Under the pieces are notes generated by a model that had not been told where the DNA came from, made no database searches, and saw only the letters and a list, made by a program, of their open reading frames with translations. A stretch of 64,000 bases of DNA from Heliocidaris tuberculata. Its lineage: Eukaryota; Echinodermata; Echinoidea; Camarodonta; Echinometridae. Location of the stretch: assembly GCA_025618425.1 (NCBI GenBank), contig CM046847.1, forward strand, positions 14,175,468-14,239,467, in the 5' to 3' direction. The first letter of the stretch is position 1. Every line of letters starts with the position of its first letter. The position numbers and the translations under genes are program-made. This document shows positions 28,541 to 41,049 of the stretch, piece after piece.

Positions 28541-31500
28541 CTATAAGAAGACAAACAGATTTATGAGTTAAGACATAAAAATGATTATGGTTATGCTCAA
28601 TATTCAGAAGAAAAAAAATTCGAACTGAAGCTATACTCTTTAAGATTTCCTTCCATCTGAAAATCAAAATAACGGTCGTTTATCCAAACTCACGATTGGG
28701 AGACGAAACTTCAAAGCAACGAAAACGGACCTTTGGCATAACGACACTTTGAATTGTTTAATCTTCTGAAAAACGAACCTTCGTCACCTTCGGATAAATG
28801 AACTTCTCCTTTCAGATTCACAAACTACGGGAGGAACAACTTGTAAATATGAGATTTTCAGGATGGTAATTCATCGGCATGATGAGAAAAACTATATATT
28901 CCGACGCTTTCCGCGACTATAAGTCTTCCTCTTCCGTGTTGTATCATTGAACGATTTAAGACATCATTGTAAATTGTAAGTTTATGAATCCCACTAATCG
29001 ATCTATACATATCTTTTAATACTAAACAAACTAGTACAGAGAGCTGTGTGCCATTATCATAAATCGAAGGAAAACAATATCGTATATATTATATTCTGCT
29101 CTCTGATTAACAGTTTTCAGAGAAAGCTTCCACAGAGAAATCTATTTTCAACAGAAATTTAGATACGTCCTCTCTTGATACCATGCATAAGGGAATTCGC
29201 TTCACAACTTGTAAAACGTCTCATGGCTACCTAGTACATGCAACTCTTGGACCCTTCCACGTCACTGACTAGTTTGACTTGACAAACCTAAATAAGATAA
29301 ATTCCGAAACTGAAATGACTCCTTCTTAGCAGCGACGGAAATAGAAGTTCCTAATCACGAACGTCGAGTAGTGCGGTGACGAGCGAAACGATTTCGAGTG
29401 CAGAGTCATGCCGGCGTTTGCCAAGTCTCTGGCAAAGTCTTGCTGTCGACACGGTAAGCCGACCAGGCTCGCCGGCTAAAAGCACGACCGATGTCCACAT
29501 CTATCGACACAATGAAATTGTCTACGGAATAACGCCATTATGATTTGACTTGGATTTGATACCCACAACACTCACTTTAAGCAGTTAAGAGGACATTGAG
29601 GAGAAGTCAGCTAAACACGAGCAATAACTCTTACCATTTTTCTTCGGCCGCCGCGTGTTCCTCTTCTAGTTTTCTTTTTGCGACAGATTCCGAGTGAACT
29701 AATGTCGTGAAAAACATTCAGAGGTAACCTTAATTTGCAATCTTTCCACTGAAGAAGTTCTGTTACCGTGTACTTTACTCTACATGTATGTTTAAATGTT
29801 AACCCATGCTCATCACCAGTTCTGGTGGTAGCCGGTGATAATCTTGGGGAAACTTGGCCTTCGGAGCCAGAGTCTAGGCTAATGTCTCCACGTGTGTCCA
29901 TCTTGTACAAACTCAAGCTATAAGGTATGGCTTCGATCACGGTTCAAGCTGCTTCCAAGATCCTCCTCTGAAAGCATTCTTTGGTGATAGGCTACTGAAC
30001 AAAAGGATGACCAAATGGCCCTCTATTGTAATTTTCAGGTTCATTCAGACAACCACAATAACGATCGGGCACTGATTAATGAGTCGTTAAACCCCATTGT
30101 ATACATGCAAGTTCTGATTCAAGTCCATCATCATCATGCTTAAACAAATAACAATGTACAGGCAGCAAGACCTCTTGGTGCAGCAGAGAAACGTAACAAC
30201 GTAGAAATTGGTATCAGCAACAAAAATCTGAACTCAAGCTTGGCGAATCTAGACCACGGTAAGCGTTAGCGATATAGACGAATGATTCAATGGAGTCAGG
30301 GACGACGACCAACCCCCCCCCACCTCCACAACAGTAGGTCAGTAAAAGTTTGGCGTTACCGATGGTTGCCAAAACTTGTTGCATTGGGAAAATTCAAGGC
30401 AACCATTTAAAAAGACACTATAAATCTTTGCAGTCACCCATGAGATGCGAGGCAAGTATATGAACTTTCTTCTCTAACCCTAAACACGTGATTGCTATAA
30501 CATGTATAAATGCTATTTAAAAAGTTAATTGTTCCCCTCATACATTATAAATGTATCTTATATACTTAGTTCATGCGAAAGCTCTTTTTTTAGTTTCAAC
30601 TACATGTAATAAGTTTTTATAATTCTGTTGTATTTCTATATACTTGCTTTCTTTCTTTGTCTTTCAAAAAGGCATAGAGAACAAACATGTAGGATCTACC
30701 TGACATTCCAATATCTCTTCATTGCGTCTTTAAGTAAGGCAAGGCAGGTTCAGATCTAGATATTATTATCTCACAATGTGGCTCGGAAGGTGAATTATTC
30801 TATCCTTAAGTTGTTTTTTTTAAAGAAGTACATGTACCATTTGATATTTTGAACTGAACTTTGTCATACCTTTTCGCGTGCCCAGATGAACCCTCTGGCC
30901 CTCGCCCAGTGGTAGTAAGCCCCGCCCGCTGTCGGCAACCTTGTCGTCATCGTCAGCGTCTCTTCGAGGTCATTTATGTACTCGATGGCGAAGCGGAGTG
31001 CTTGGATCTTGGACATCTTCTTGCCTGGTTGCTTACGATGGGCTAGCTTGGTTCGGAGCGTCTCGAAAGCGTTGTTCATGTCCCGCATGCGAGATCTGCA
31101 TTGGTGTGATCAATAGATGGAGAAAGAGAGGAAACAACGATAAGATTTTTTGTTTTTATTTTCTATATTAGGAAAAATTTTTTATAACACAGGCAGTGGA
31201 TTTCTAGGTATTCTGGCGCCCGGGGCAAACTATCGAATCTGCGCCCCCCCCCCCCTCCATGCCAAAACTCAGATTAATGAGCGTTTTTAATCAGAAATGA
31301 TGGCATACGTGAAAATGAGTTTTGATGCACATAACCCGGGGTTGTTAGCCCAAATTGATGAGTTATTGTATAGCGAGGGACAACGCGACCGAGCGGCAAA
31401 TTTTTTCCTATCCTTAAATGAATTTTCTTGTTTTTTTTAAAAGAAATACATGATTACAGCGACCTAGCAATATTTTTTTTTTTCTTAACTTTGAACATAC

Positions 31501-34500
31501 CTATTTTGGGGGCGCAAAATGAATGAAAACCCAGAAATATATCTGAGAAATTAAAGTAAGGCAATTGCAGGCAAATTTATGATTTTTTTCGAATGTTCTC
31601 ACACTTTGAAAGTGCTTTGTTTGCACTCCTATCCCTTCAGGGGGTGCAAAATTTAACAAGCTCCTGCCTTATGCGGGGGGGGGGGGCAAAGCAACTGGTG
31701 TCAATTAATGGTTAACACTTTAAAAAGGCCATTAGGGGCGCGAAATAGCTAAATTTTGAACATAATTATGCGAGACAGTAAAGCGAACGAGCTATAGAAA
31801 ATTTTTACATTTCAAACCCTATAAACACAAATTCTTATGCATTTTGTCTTGTATTTCTTTTTCTTTCTCTCTTTTGGGTTTTTTGCGCCCTCCCCCCTTC
31901 AAGCCGCCCGGGGCACGTGCCCCCTCTGACCCCCCCCCCATAGATACGCCACTGAACAAAGGGGCGTCGATCCATCTTCAACTGGGGAGGGGGTGAACTG
32001 ATCAAAGAATTACCTTCAATCACTTGATTTCAACGTTTTGCTCATGACCTCCCTAGAGCAGCGGGGTATCAATATTTAATGCAGGTTTTTTCAGATGACA
32101 CAGTAGTCCACCGCTTTAATTGATGACAAAATATTTAGTTACAACACACGACTAACCTTGTTCTTGTTTCAGACATTGTAGACGTATTTTCTTCTTTGAA
32201 TCGACAAGAATAACATCAAATCCATTAGTAAATAACACATTTGAATACTACAAATCAAACCATTCATTTGTTTTTTCTGATGTTATAACAAGTAAGAAAC
32301 AATATGATAGCATTTCAAACAATATGATCTTTACTATTTCAAACAATATATGACTTGGAAACGTTTCTCTTTTTAAAAGTGTTATTACACGAACCCATTT
32401 ATGAAATTGTATTGATTAACCATGACAGTTTGTAAGAATAGTTGAACATCACTCAATACCTTTTACTTTGTTTCAAAGAATCAAATAACTTTGCTTTTAC
32501 GTCATGTGTCAAATATAAAAGCAATCTCAAAATCAATATCATATCATATACATATAATACACTGGCACTATTATGACATCCTTTTGACAGTTACATTTTG
32601 TATTGTCTCCTTACAGTAAACTATATTGACATCCTCGTTTGGAATCAACAATTAAGATCTATCATAAGGAGGGCTCCAGTCTAATTAGGCGCGAGTTTCG
32701 AATTTATGGTCAACGAATAGCAGTGCTGAAGCGAGATAACGTCGAATGGCTCCCATTAAAAGATGGTACCGATTAGTAGACTTGGGGGGGGGGGGCTTCA
32801 ATTAACATTTAATCTCTTACTCTGCTTCACATTTGCAATAAAATAAAGAAAGGTTCAAGAATGAAGATTGCCGATAAGTTCCTTTTTTTTTTGTTGTTGT
32901 TGAAAGACGAGTCTGTTCACAGTCAATTATGCATTTTTGTAGTCTTTAGGTCCATTCCCCTCTATACCAACTTCCCATCTATACCTTCTCCTTTCTCTAT
33001 AATTTATCTGCTTTCTATGTATTCTCTTCAATTATCTCTCTCTTATATTTCATTATTTCTTACACACTAGTAATATATTTTACTTCTTGCTCATTTCATA
33101 TACCCGAATTTTTATGATTTTGTGAAAAGGACCAAAAAAAATCTGAACATCGTTTCGTTTGAAGCCAGTCACGAATCCAGCACAAGATCGAGACGGCATA
33201 CAACCCCCTGCCCCCCCCCCCCCCCCACTGTTGGAAGGCTCAGAATAAAACAAAATCAATGCTATACTTGCAGCAGCAGCATGTATATGTTACATGGGGA
33301 TTTTTACATACCCCTCCCCCGCCACTAGACACTAAATTCCTTCTGATGTAGTATGAAAGTCCTACATTTTTTAACATCATTTAGTTTTCCCAGTGACCCA
33401 GCTAAATAGCCAATATTCATCTTGCATTTGTATTATTCCTCCCAAATCGTGAAATGTAAAGAATATTGTTGGCCGCTATCTTTCTGTTAAAAGTTATTTC
33501 ATTTTTTTTTTTTCAATTTCCGGGCAGTGGTAGAATAGTGGTCTCGTAACTGGGAGGACCCGGGTTCAAAACCAGGTGGATGCGCTATATAGTGACCTTT
33601 GGTAAGGCATTAATCCTCATTAATTACCAAGTCCCTCGGAGAGGAGATATAGCCGTCGGTCCCCTGGTTGCCTACTTACAAGCATACACATGCTTTCTAG
33701 CAGTCAGGTAAAATAAACTATCAATATCCATCTAAAGTGTTTGGGCATCTAGATAACAAAAAAACAAACCACTTCGTGAAATCTGTCTCCAGAAAAAAGA
33801 AATTTCTCTTTACATGCAGTTTGGGTTTTTGGCCCTCTTATACCACAAATGCATTAACTTGAAGAAAAAAATATATAGAAACATTAACGACAATAGCAAC
33901 AGCAAAAAATATGGAAGAAGCAATTTTCCCCTTTGACATACTTTTCAAGTATAAGATCGATTTGTAAACAGCTGAATCTCTTCATTTTTCTATCAGAAAT
34001 TGAAATAACAATATATAGAGATTGAAATAACAATATATACAGATGCAAGACATGTAAAATGTGATTTATTAAGGTTTTCGAACAATGAACTCATCTTGTA
34101 ATGTTTAGTTCTCATATTTTTATCGATATGAACCCAGAAATCAATACATTGGTACCCATCAACATCAATATGTTCATTTCTGAAATTTTCTGTATCATAA
34201 ATTTATTTCTATAATCAATTTCATAATCTTATCATATCGAATACCTCTCTCGGTCGCTCGCAGTCTTCCGCTGTAGCAGTTCTCGCGTTTTCTCCTCCTC
34301 CGAAGCAAACTCATCGGGGCTGCCGACGGTGATGCAGCCCGTGTCGTTATGCTCAGTGCCCGAGATGCCACCACCTCCCGTAGCAGACGACGTAGAGAGC
34401 ACACCAGAAATATTGTGGGCTGTGTTTCCCGCCATCGAGTCGTGCAGGGAGCCGATGCCGCCGCGAGAGTACGGCTGGAGATCTTGATGCTGTCCGACAG

Positions 34501-34850
34501 ATGCGGCTGAAGATGGGCTAAGCTGCCGATGGTGACGATGCTGTTGCAGCTGGTGTTGATATCCATGACAGTTCTCGTATTGCATCTGTTGCTGGTGATG
34601 GTGGTGGTGGAGGTGGTGGTTGGAATACTGTTGCTGGTGGTGTGGTGGTGGTTGTTGCTGAGTGTGAGGAGGGCTTGTGTCGTCTGTAGTGCATAGTTGT
34701 GAGTTGACACCGGGAGTTGTAGGGCATTCTGACTCTGACAGACCGTTCAGCTGGTCTTCATCGAGAGGACTTTGTTGTAAGACACCATCATCATCATGCT
34801 CCTGCTTCAGCAACAGAGTCTCCTCCATGGTAATCATAAAGGTTGATCAA
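28274..34850 (-). CDS. bHLH transcription factor gene
   Basis: The gene encodes a nuclear basic helix-loop-helix regulator expected to bind E-boxes as a dimer. The exons are 34850-34245 (coding from 34828 or 34837), 31095-30870, 29748-29635 (less certain) and 28540-28274. Phases agree at each junction (2/1 at the first, 0 at the others), giving 396 residues from the second ATG, or 358 if the third exon is skipped. The basic region spans the first junction (ASDRER / [10 protein letters not shown]), with the E-box-contacting Glu and Arg present. Helix 1, loop and helix 2 follow: [21 protein letters not shown] and [20 protein letters not shown]. This resembles class II factors of the Twist/Hand/Fer/Mesp range, but I cannot assign the orthology group. 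Both ends of the protein are rich in Gln and His. It is transcribed towards MCMBP. Confidence 0.85.
29635..29748 (-). CDS. bHLH gene, probable third exon
   Basis: The acceptor AACTTCTTCAG and the strong donor AAAATG/GTAAGAG frame 38 codons. They read [18 protein letters not shown], then [19 protein letters not shown], a highly basic stretch that could act as a nuclear localisation signal. Entry and exit are phase 0, so the exon can be included or skipped without a frameshift. The same frame is open further upstream to about 29940 (including [16 protein letters not shown]), so an alternative start or larger exon is possible. Confidence 0.5.
30870..31095 (-). CDS. bHLH gene, exon with helix-loop-helix
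   Basis: The acceptor is CCAATGCAG and the donor is CGAAAAG/GTATGAC. The exon carries the end of the basic region and the whole helix-loop-helix ([15 protein letters not shown] through YINDLEETL). It then has a short extension, [16 protein letters not shown], with [12 protein letters not shown]. If the donor were read through, a stop (TGA) follows one codon later, so intron retention would give a truncated bHLH-only product. Confidence 0.88.
31194..31954. mobile_element. hAT-type non-autonomous element in bHLH intron
   Basis: The left end is CAGTGGATTTCTAGGTATTC, followed by GGCGCCCGGGGC. The right end is GCCCGGGGCACGTGCCCC, then ATAGATACGCCACTG. They match as imperfect inverted repeats. The 8-bp flanks aacacagg (31186-31193) and aacaaagg (31955-31962) differ at one base, as expected for an old hAT insertion. 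The 761 bp interior contains several C- and G-runs and no transposase frame. Confidence 0.75.
33513..33770 (+). mobile_element. tRNA-derived SINE
   Basis: A tRNA-like head has an A box (GTGGTAGAATAGTGG) and a B box (GGGTTCAAAACC), the internal RNA polymerase III promoter. It is followed by a non-tRNA body with TTGGTAAGGCATTAATCC, CCAAGTCCCTCGGAGAGG and GGTAAAATAAACTATC near the end. The anticodon-arm region does not fold into a standard tRNA, and the acceptor stem does not pair, so this is a SINE rather than a tRNA gene. It lies in the first coding intron of the bHLH gene. Confidence 0.75.
34245..34850 (-). CDS. bHLH gene, exon with start codon
   Basis: A pyrimidine-rich acceptor (TTCTTCATTTCAG) ends at 34851, so an untranslated exon probably lies upstream. 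Two in-frame ATGs follow, at 34837 and 34828. The second sits in ACCATGG, an ideal start context, and is preferred. The protein begins [15 protein letters not shown], continues with [12 protein letters not shown] and a long His/Gln stretch ([11 protein letters not shown]), then [20 protein letters not shown] leading into the basic region. The donor GAGAG/GTATTCG ends in phase 2. Confidence 0.85.
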
Positions 34851-35145
34851 CTGAAATGAAGAAGAAGAAGAAGAAAAAAAAAAAACAGAGAAAAATCAGT
34901 GTATGAGATGAAAGGAGGATCTAAAAAAAAAAAAGAAGCTGATCAGTCCTATTATGTAAACCTCCTTCATTATTGAAAATCGCGACTTAAAATTTTACTC
35001 TTTTCCATTTTATACATCACTTTTTTTTCGTCAAACTGATGGAAAAATTAAAACGACATAGCCTATGGGTATATTATAGGATGAGAAAATGTTTTGATCA
35101 TCTTCAAACGTTGATTAACAATATCGCTTTAAGAATCTTTAAACA

Positions 35146-35289
35146 ATGATGTTCGTGGATGATGACGACGATTATGACGACGATTATGATGATGTTGGTG
35201 ATAATGACGACGATATAGTGACCGGTAAAGGGTGTGGCACATGTACCGACTTCCCCCTCCCTACCCCCCCCCTCTCTCTCTCTCTTTCT

Positions 35290-35331
<42 letters not shown>

Positions 35332-35376
35332 CTTGGGTTCTGTTTCTCTGTCTGTCTGTCTCTCTCTCTCTCTCCA
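35146..35376. repeat. GAC/GAT trinucleotide and CT-rich microsatellites
   Basis: Degenerate GATGACGAC units (35150-35220) are followed by a C-run and (CT)n at 35262-35376. The Asp-rich frame here is a repeat translation. From 35380 to 38680 I find no gene. The region holds AT-rich unique-looking DNA, a C-run element remnant at about 37110-37330 and a (GTTT)n plus G-run at 37759-37806. Confidence 0.75.
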
Positions 35377-38300
35377 ATCCCCTCTTTCTTATTACTCACA
35401 TTAAGTTACCCAGCTTATCACTGAGACGTCTCGTTGCTGTCAAAAAGGAGCTCCTAAGATAAAGATTTTAAGACTAGGTGATGATTTCCTTTCTCCTCCT
35501 GATAGTAAAAATACTTCAAAATAGATCCCAAAGTAAACGAAAATTCTCCTAACTGTACCTCTGTATCTTCATGTGATAGGTCTTACTGACAACGGCAAAT
35601 AAATGGGTTTACGATGACGTGATGCTATGATATCTCCCCAAGCAATTTTCATCTCTGGATTGCCTACCAACGCATCATCATTTTTATCCTGGAGAAAGTA
35701 TCCATCACCCCAACATCCTCTCATGGTTTTATTCACAAAACGTAAACGGAGCGTGTACTTCACGCGACTTTCTTTCCCTTATTTCTTATTTTTCTTAATA
35801 TATCTCCCTTTCTTTCTCTCTGACCTTGATTTTTAGCTCGAAGGGGAATTCGAAGGGATACGAGAAGTGAAGAAGCAACGCGGGCCAATCTGTATCTTGC
35901 AAAAAGAGCGCGCGCTTCACCTCGTCAAATTATACGACGATTAGAAGGCGAAACGCCCTACATTGCCCGCGGTCAAAATCATATTTTGTGAGGAATGTCT
36001 GCTTGCCCTTGAGGCCCGAGTCAAAGTCACTGCACTATTTTATTCAACCGTTTGCGTTAGCGTAGCCAAGGAATACCAATGTTCATTTTGTTTTTTGTCT
36101 TGATGATTTGATCGTTTCTTAGACTTAGAACGTTATGTTTTTATTTCAAATGTTAACTTTGTAATCAAATTGTATATATCTAAATTAATTTTCTTGTCCT
36201 TTGCAGCCGACGGCTGAATAATAATATTGTATAAGAGCAGTACTTGGTATGTAACAGACCGAATTCAAAAAACGTTAAAAATTGTTAATAAGAAGGTGAC
36301 TTTTGTAGAATCAACATAAAACATGTCTTTAGAAAATGCACATTGGAAAGCTAAAATAAGCTAAACAATAAACACGTGTGGAAGATTTATTTTGGTAGTA
36401 TAGATCATTAGAACTCGAAGATTCTTAATTGCATTTTACATAATATCTGTTAATTTTGAAAAATAAGCATTCATTTGAAAGAGAACGTGGATATTTCTGT
36501 AGTGAAGGTTTATTTCTAGTTTAATCAAGGAGGTACTGGGCAAGCTACTTCATTGATCTAATTTTGTTTACAAATGGTAGGCTTCTTGCATCATCAGTTA
36601 CAATTATCAAAAAGCAGACACAGCTTTACTTTCGACCAATGAGAACTGCGCACGATCTTGAAATGTTGAAGTATATGAATGAATGTTTTGCAGTCCTTGC
36701 ATTTTCGTCATAGCAGTTGCCATTTTCCATTTTCTCTTTTCCAATGAAAGATAACCAAGTAATTCTACGAAACTGCTCTTTTCTGCATGTGCAATCTCTT
36801 AAATTGCAATATGGAATTAGTGGCTGAATGAATTTCAATTACAGCATAACAGAAACACATTTGAAAGTATACAATACTGCCGACTGTAATTTAGCTTCAT
36901 TGATTACAGGCTATGAAATCGAGACATCACATCGCCAATTTATTTTGTTTATTTCAGTTTGGGAGCTCGACATCAGATAGTGTTTTCCATTATCGTTTAT
37001 CCTCCTTCGGTTTGTTATTTGACCCGATAACATACATTGCGTAATCTAGCGGTTAATTGTGCAAAGAGAATTCAATTTCATTTAGTGTAGTCTGTAAACA
37101 CAGACACTGGCCCGTGGTAGATTTAAAGGGGCACATCGCCCCCCCCCCCGTTTAAATCCCAATATGGCATACTTTAATTACATAAAAACGTGCCCCTCGT
37201 TGTATTCATGTGCTGCCTGTCAAATACCATACTAAAAGGGCACCTCAAAATTCGATAGCCTCTATTTCTTTTTTTCTCCCCCCCCCCCCCTTTATGGGGG
37301 CAGACTTTTCGGCATAGTGACTCCTTAACAAAATTCATGTATCTACCCCTGGTTTACCTATCAGAAATGCATAAATGCATAACAACGGATAATTTATTAA
37401 GAGGGAATACGAAATGATTGTGCTTGCGTGAATATATTTAAATCCTGTTAGGTGTAACTGTCCAGAGATTAATTTTCATCATAAGATATTACTGATTTTT
37501 TTTCAATTGGTCATTTATGCATATAACTTAAAAATAAACTTATGAGATGGGTGAGTTTGCAATACTCTCACATTGGCTTTAAATCATAATTTTATTGAAG
37601 GTTTATGTGAATATATTCGTTATTTCTTTCGTACATTTACAAATACGATCACGTCTGCGATCAAAATATTGACTGAAATATTCCTCTTCGAGAATGTTAT
37701 TGAGAAATATAGACCTATATTTTCTACCAATAAGGAAATGATCGAAAGTGATGGTGTTTTTGTTTTTGTTTGTTTGTTTGTTGTTGTTTTTTTTGGGGGG
37801 GGGGGTGGACATGGTGAATGCTTTGACCTTCGTGCTGCATTCTTCTGAATATATTCACTGATTACCCTGTAGATTCATTATTTTCCTATATTTTCATCAA
37901 TTGGAGTTTCATAACGTAAACATGATTGTTAATGCATTTTGCGATGTATAAAATAATTTGCGGGGTTCTAATGTCATGCTATTTTCAATTTCTTTCAATT
38001 TATGTTTCCAATCTTTATTTCTCTACCGTTTTCATTAGACGAAATAATATGCAAATGGTTATCTGAAATAGGCAAGCACCTATGAGGAAGTGCCCTTGAT
38101 TCATCAAAACATGAAAAACAAACCCTTTCAAGCATTCATAGCAAAAGCATTATTCATTATTCATATTTCGAAGTTTAATTCTGATTTTTTTTTAATATGG
38201 TTACTTTGTTATCTGTATACCACACTGTATAATACACTAAATTAATCGAGAACATTTTAGAAAGGATAGGTTCAGCAAAACTACATGTATATTTGGAATA

Positions 38301-38684
38301 GATATTATTTAAAACTACATAAATTGACCCATGTGACCTTTGTCTAAACTTTGGTCGCTTCATTCAGGACCTGAGTGCTGAAGCTATGTAGCAATTTCCT
38401 AATTATTCAACGGAGGATAGCTTGTCAGTGATGAAAGTGAGATAAGATGAGAGATAAAAGTTGAATTAGGGAGGCGCGCGAGAGTGGAACGTGACAAGGC
38501 TGATTGGTTTATTTGGGGAGGCGGTAGGTCCAAAGGAATGGTCTAGGCCCACCTCAGCTCTCTGGTCTAGTCCATGTGATTGGCATCACCTGTGATAGAA
38601 TGATCACCTTATCATCAAAGGTCCTTTATTTCCTCTTATCATTCCTCACATTATAATTGTGATCGTGTTGCCCCTTCAAAACGG

Positions 38685-38963
38685 GGTCCGCTCGCTATTC
38701 ACAAGGACCACTATGCATAGAAAACCGCTATTCATTTAACACGCGTTATGAATAGCGGTCCTTATGAATAGTTATGAATAGTGGTCCTTATGAACGGAAG
38801 TCCTTATGAATAGCGAGGTAATTTGTCTATGGTTTGCTCGCTATGAAAAGGCCCGCTATTCATACAAAACCGCTATTCATTTAGTCACGCGTTATGGATA
38901 GCGGTCCTTATGAATAAGTGGTCCTTATGAATAGCGGTCCTTATCACTAGCGAGGTTACCCCC
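38685..38963. mobile_element. GCTATTCATAAGGACC-unit repeat, copy 2 (inverted)
   Basis: This is an inverted copy of 3068-3343, starting GGTCCGCTCGCTATTC and ending GCTAGCGAGGTTACC (with a base change). It is flanked by a near-perfect direct repeat of about 10 bp (CCCTTCAAAC-like at about 38672 and 38962), consistent with a target-site duplication. The same internal arrangement, including the central TTTGTCTATGGTTTGCTCGC segment, is conserved between the two copies. Confidence 0.8.
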
Positions 38964-39181
38964 TTCAAACTAACGCAAACCATCTTAGTCCTACTAATGT
39001 TTTTTTTTAGGCACGAGCTTTTAATCAACAGACATCACTCATATCTATTTGCACTATTGTTCATCTGAAACCTATAATTGGTAAATTGATGAAATTTCGT
39101 TCTGAAAGGAGTTGCCGCTTTCAGAATGGCAGTAAGTTTAGACGTAAATTAGCTGGTTAGAGAAAATGTACTTGATGCGCC

Positions 39182-40033
39182 TATGGAACGATAGTTGTCC
39201 AAAAATTCGATAAACCTAGTTTATCGACGATAAACTAGGTTTTTCGCCGAGAATCCTAGATTATCGAATTGATAAATCTAGTTTTTCAACAACAACCCCG
39301 AATATCAAGTGATAAACCTAGTTTATCGAATTCTTTGAAAAACCCGGTTTATCAATTTGATAATCCTAGTTTTTCAGTTCGATAAACTAGGTTTATCAAA
39401 TTTGATAATCCTGGTTTATCAGAACCCTGAATATCGACCGATATCACAGGTTTTTTGATAATCCTGGTTTTTCGATTCGATAAACCTAGTTTTTCAATTT
39501 GATAAACTAGGTTTATCAAATTTGATAATCCTGGTTTATCAGAACCCTGAATATTGACAGATATCACGGGGTTTTTGATAAACCAGGTTTTTCGATTTGA
39601 TAAACCTAGTTTTTCATTCGATAAACTAGGTTTATCAAATTTGATAATCCTGGTTTATTAGAACCCCGAATATCGACAGATATCAGAGGTTTTTTGACAA
39701 ACCAGGTTTTTCGATTTGATAATCCTAGTTTATCAAATCGAAAAACTAGGTTTATCAATTCGATAATCTAGGTATATCAAATTCGATGATCTAGGTTTAT
39801 CGAATTCGATAAACTAGGTTTATCAAATCGAATTCGATAATCTAGGTTTATCAAATTCGATAATCTAGGTTTATCGAATTCGATAATCTAGGTTTATCGA
39901 ATTCGATAATCTAGGTTTATCGAATTCGATAAACTAGGTTTATCAATTCGATAATCTAGGATTCTCGGCGAAAAACCTAGTTTATCGTCGATAAACTAGG
40001 TTTATCGAATTTTTGGACAACTATCGTTCCATA
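39182..40033. mobile_element. Foldback element of GATAAACTAGGTTTATC units
   Basis: The outer ends are long inverted repeats: TATGGAACGATAGTTGTCC, then AAAAATTCGATAAACCTAG, TTTATCGACGATAAACTAGG, CGCCGAGAATCCTAG, and the same in inverse at 39951-40033. The interior consists almost wholly of tens of short palindromic or alternating units (GATAAACCTAGTTTATC, AATTCGATAATCTAGG). A longer unit of about 120-bp period, containing CAGAACCCTGAATATCGAC, occurs three times in the middle (about 39420, 39540, 39660). It has no real coding frame. Structure is foldback-like (arms made of tandem short repeats). The family is not recognised. Confidence 0.85.
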
Positions 40034-40430
40034 TACGCCGGTATCAAAATATCATAATGGTAAAAAAAAAAAAAAAAAGATTAGGGACCAGTGGTGGAAG
40101 CAATGGCAAAGGGCACACTCCCCCCCCCCCCCCCCTCCCGGCCAAACCACATCTTTGAAACTTTTCATTCATATCTTAGAGTATAAACATGTAAAAAGAT
40201 GTGCACGCTCAAGTGACCCTCCCTCGCCCCCCCCCCCCTCCCCCATCTTGCTCATTTTTGACATTATAATCTTTCATTGCTTGTCCCGAAATTGTCAAGA
40301 CATCATTATGCCTCTAAAATATGTGAGAATCTTCATTGGTGGGTGCCCTCCAGCTCAAAATGAGCCATAGGCTATGTTTACATAATTTTTATTGAAAGAA
40401 AATTAATCAAATAAAACTTATCAAACCTAC

Positions 40431-40700
40431 CTCTCAGTCACAAGTTCAATTGTTTTCCCTCTGCTCACAACTGTCAGGGCTGTCTGTATAGCTATCTACT
40501 CCAGACGGTGATAGGTGGAGTCTGTTTCTCGGCTCGTCTTATTTCTTTTCACTGTTTGATCCTCGGAGAGTCTCGACCAGTGATTTTTAATAACTGAGAA
40601 GTTCTCTGCTCGTTCAAAGTCAATGTTGAGCTATTGACATTGCGACCAGCACACTGATTTCACCTGCATCATAATTTCACACGCGCAGAGGTCCAAAAGG
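40431..40700 (-). other. Candidate 5' untranslated first exon of the bHLH gene
   Basis: On the minus strand, sequence ending GTGACTGAGAG is followed by a good donor (GTAGGTTTG). The bHLH start exon opens with a splice acceptor at 34851, so an upstream exon on this strand is needed. Upstream of the candidate, at about 40.84 kb, is an inverted CCAAT box (ATTGGCTGG) and at about 40.82 kb a GGCGTGGCC KLF-like site. This is a weak prediction; many donors would look as good. Confidence 0.25.
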
Positions 40701-41049
40701 TGAAGTATTTTCCGCCAGCAGGATGCAGAAGATGCGTTTGGATATACCAACACATGAGATGTTATGTAACACCGAACATGATTACTTGGGCGAGAGCAAA
40801 GAAGAGAAAAACTTTGGCCACGCCTAACTCCACTTTCTTCCAGCCAATAAGATACCAGAACGAGGTTGACTGGCGTATCGAATGCGACGCCGTCACTTGG
40901 ATGAAGGTATCTTTCGCACTTTTCACAGCCAAGATGAGGACACTCCGATATACAATTTTGTTTCCAGGTGCACTCCTACCTCACACCCCACAAATATAAT
41001 AGGGACTGGTATAAGGAGGTTAGAAAATGCACCGACCGGCAGAAAACAT

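Noticed and set aside
33513..33600. A tRNA gene
   Set aside because: A and B boxes are present, but the cloverleaf acceptor and anticodon arms do not pair and a SINE body follows.
35146..35424. Asp-rich then Ser/Leu-rich frame
   Set aside because: It is a translation of GAC/GAT and CT microsatellites.
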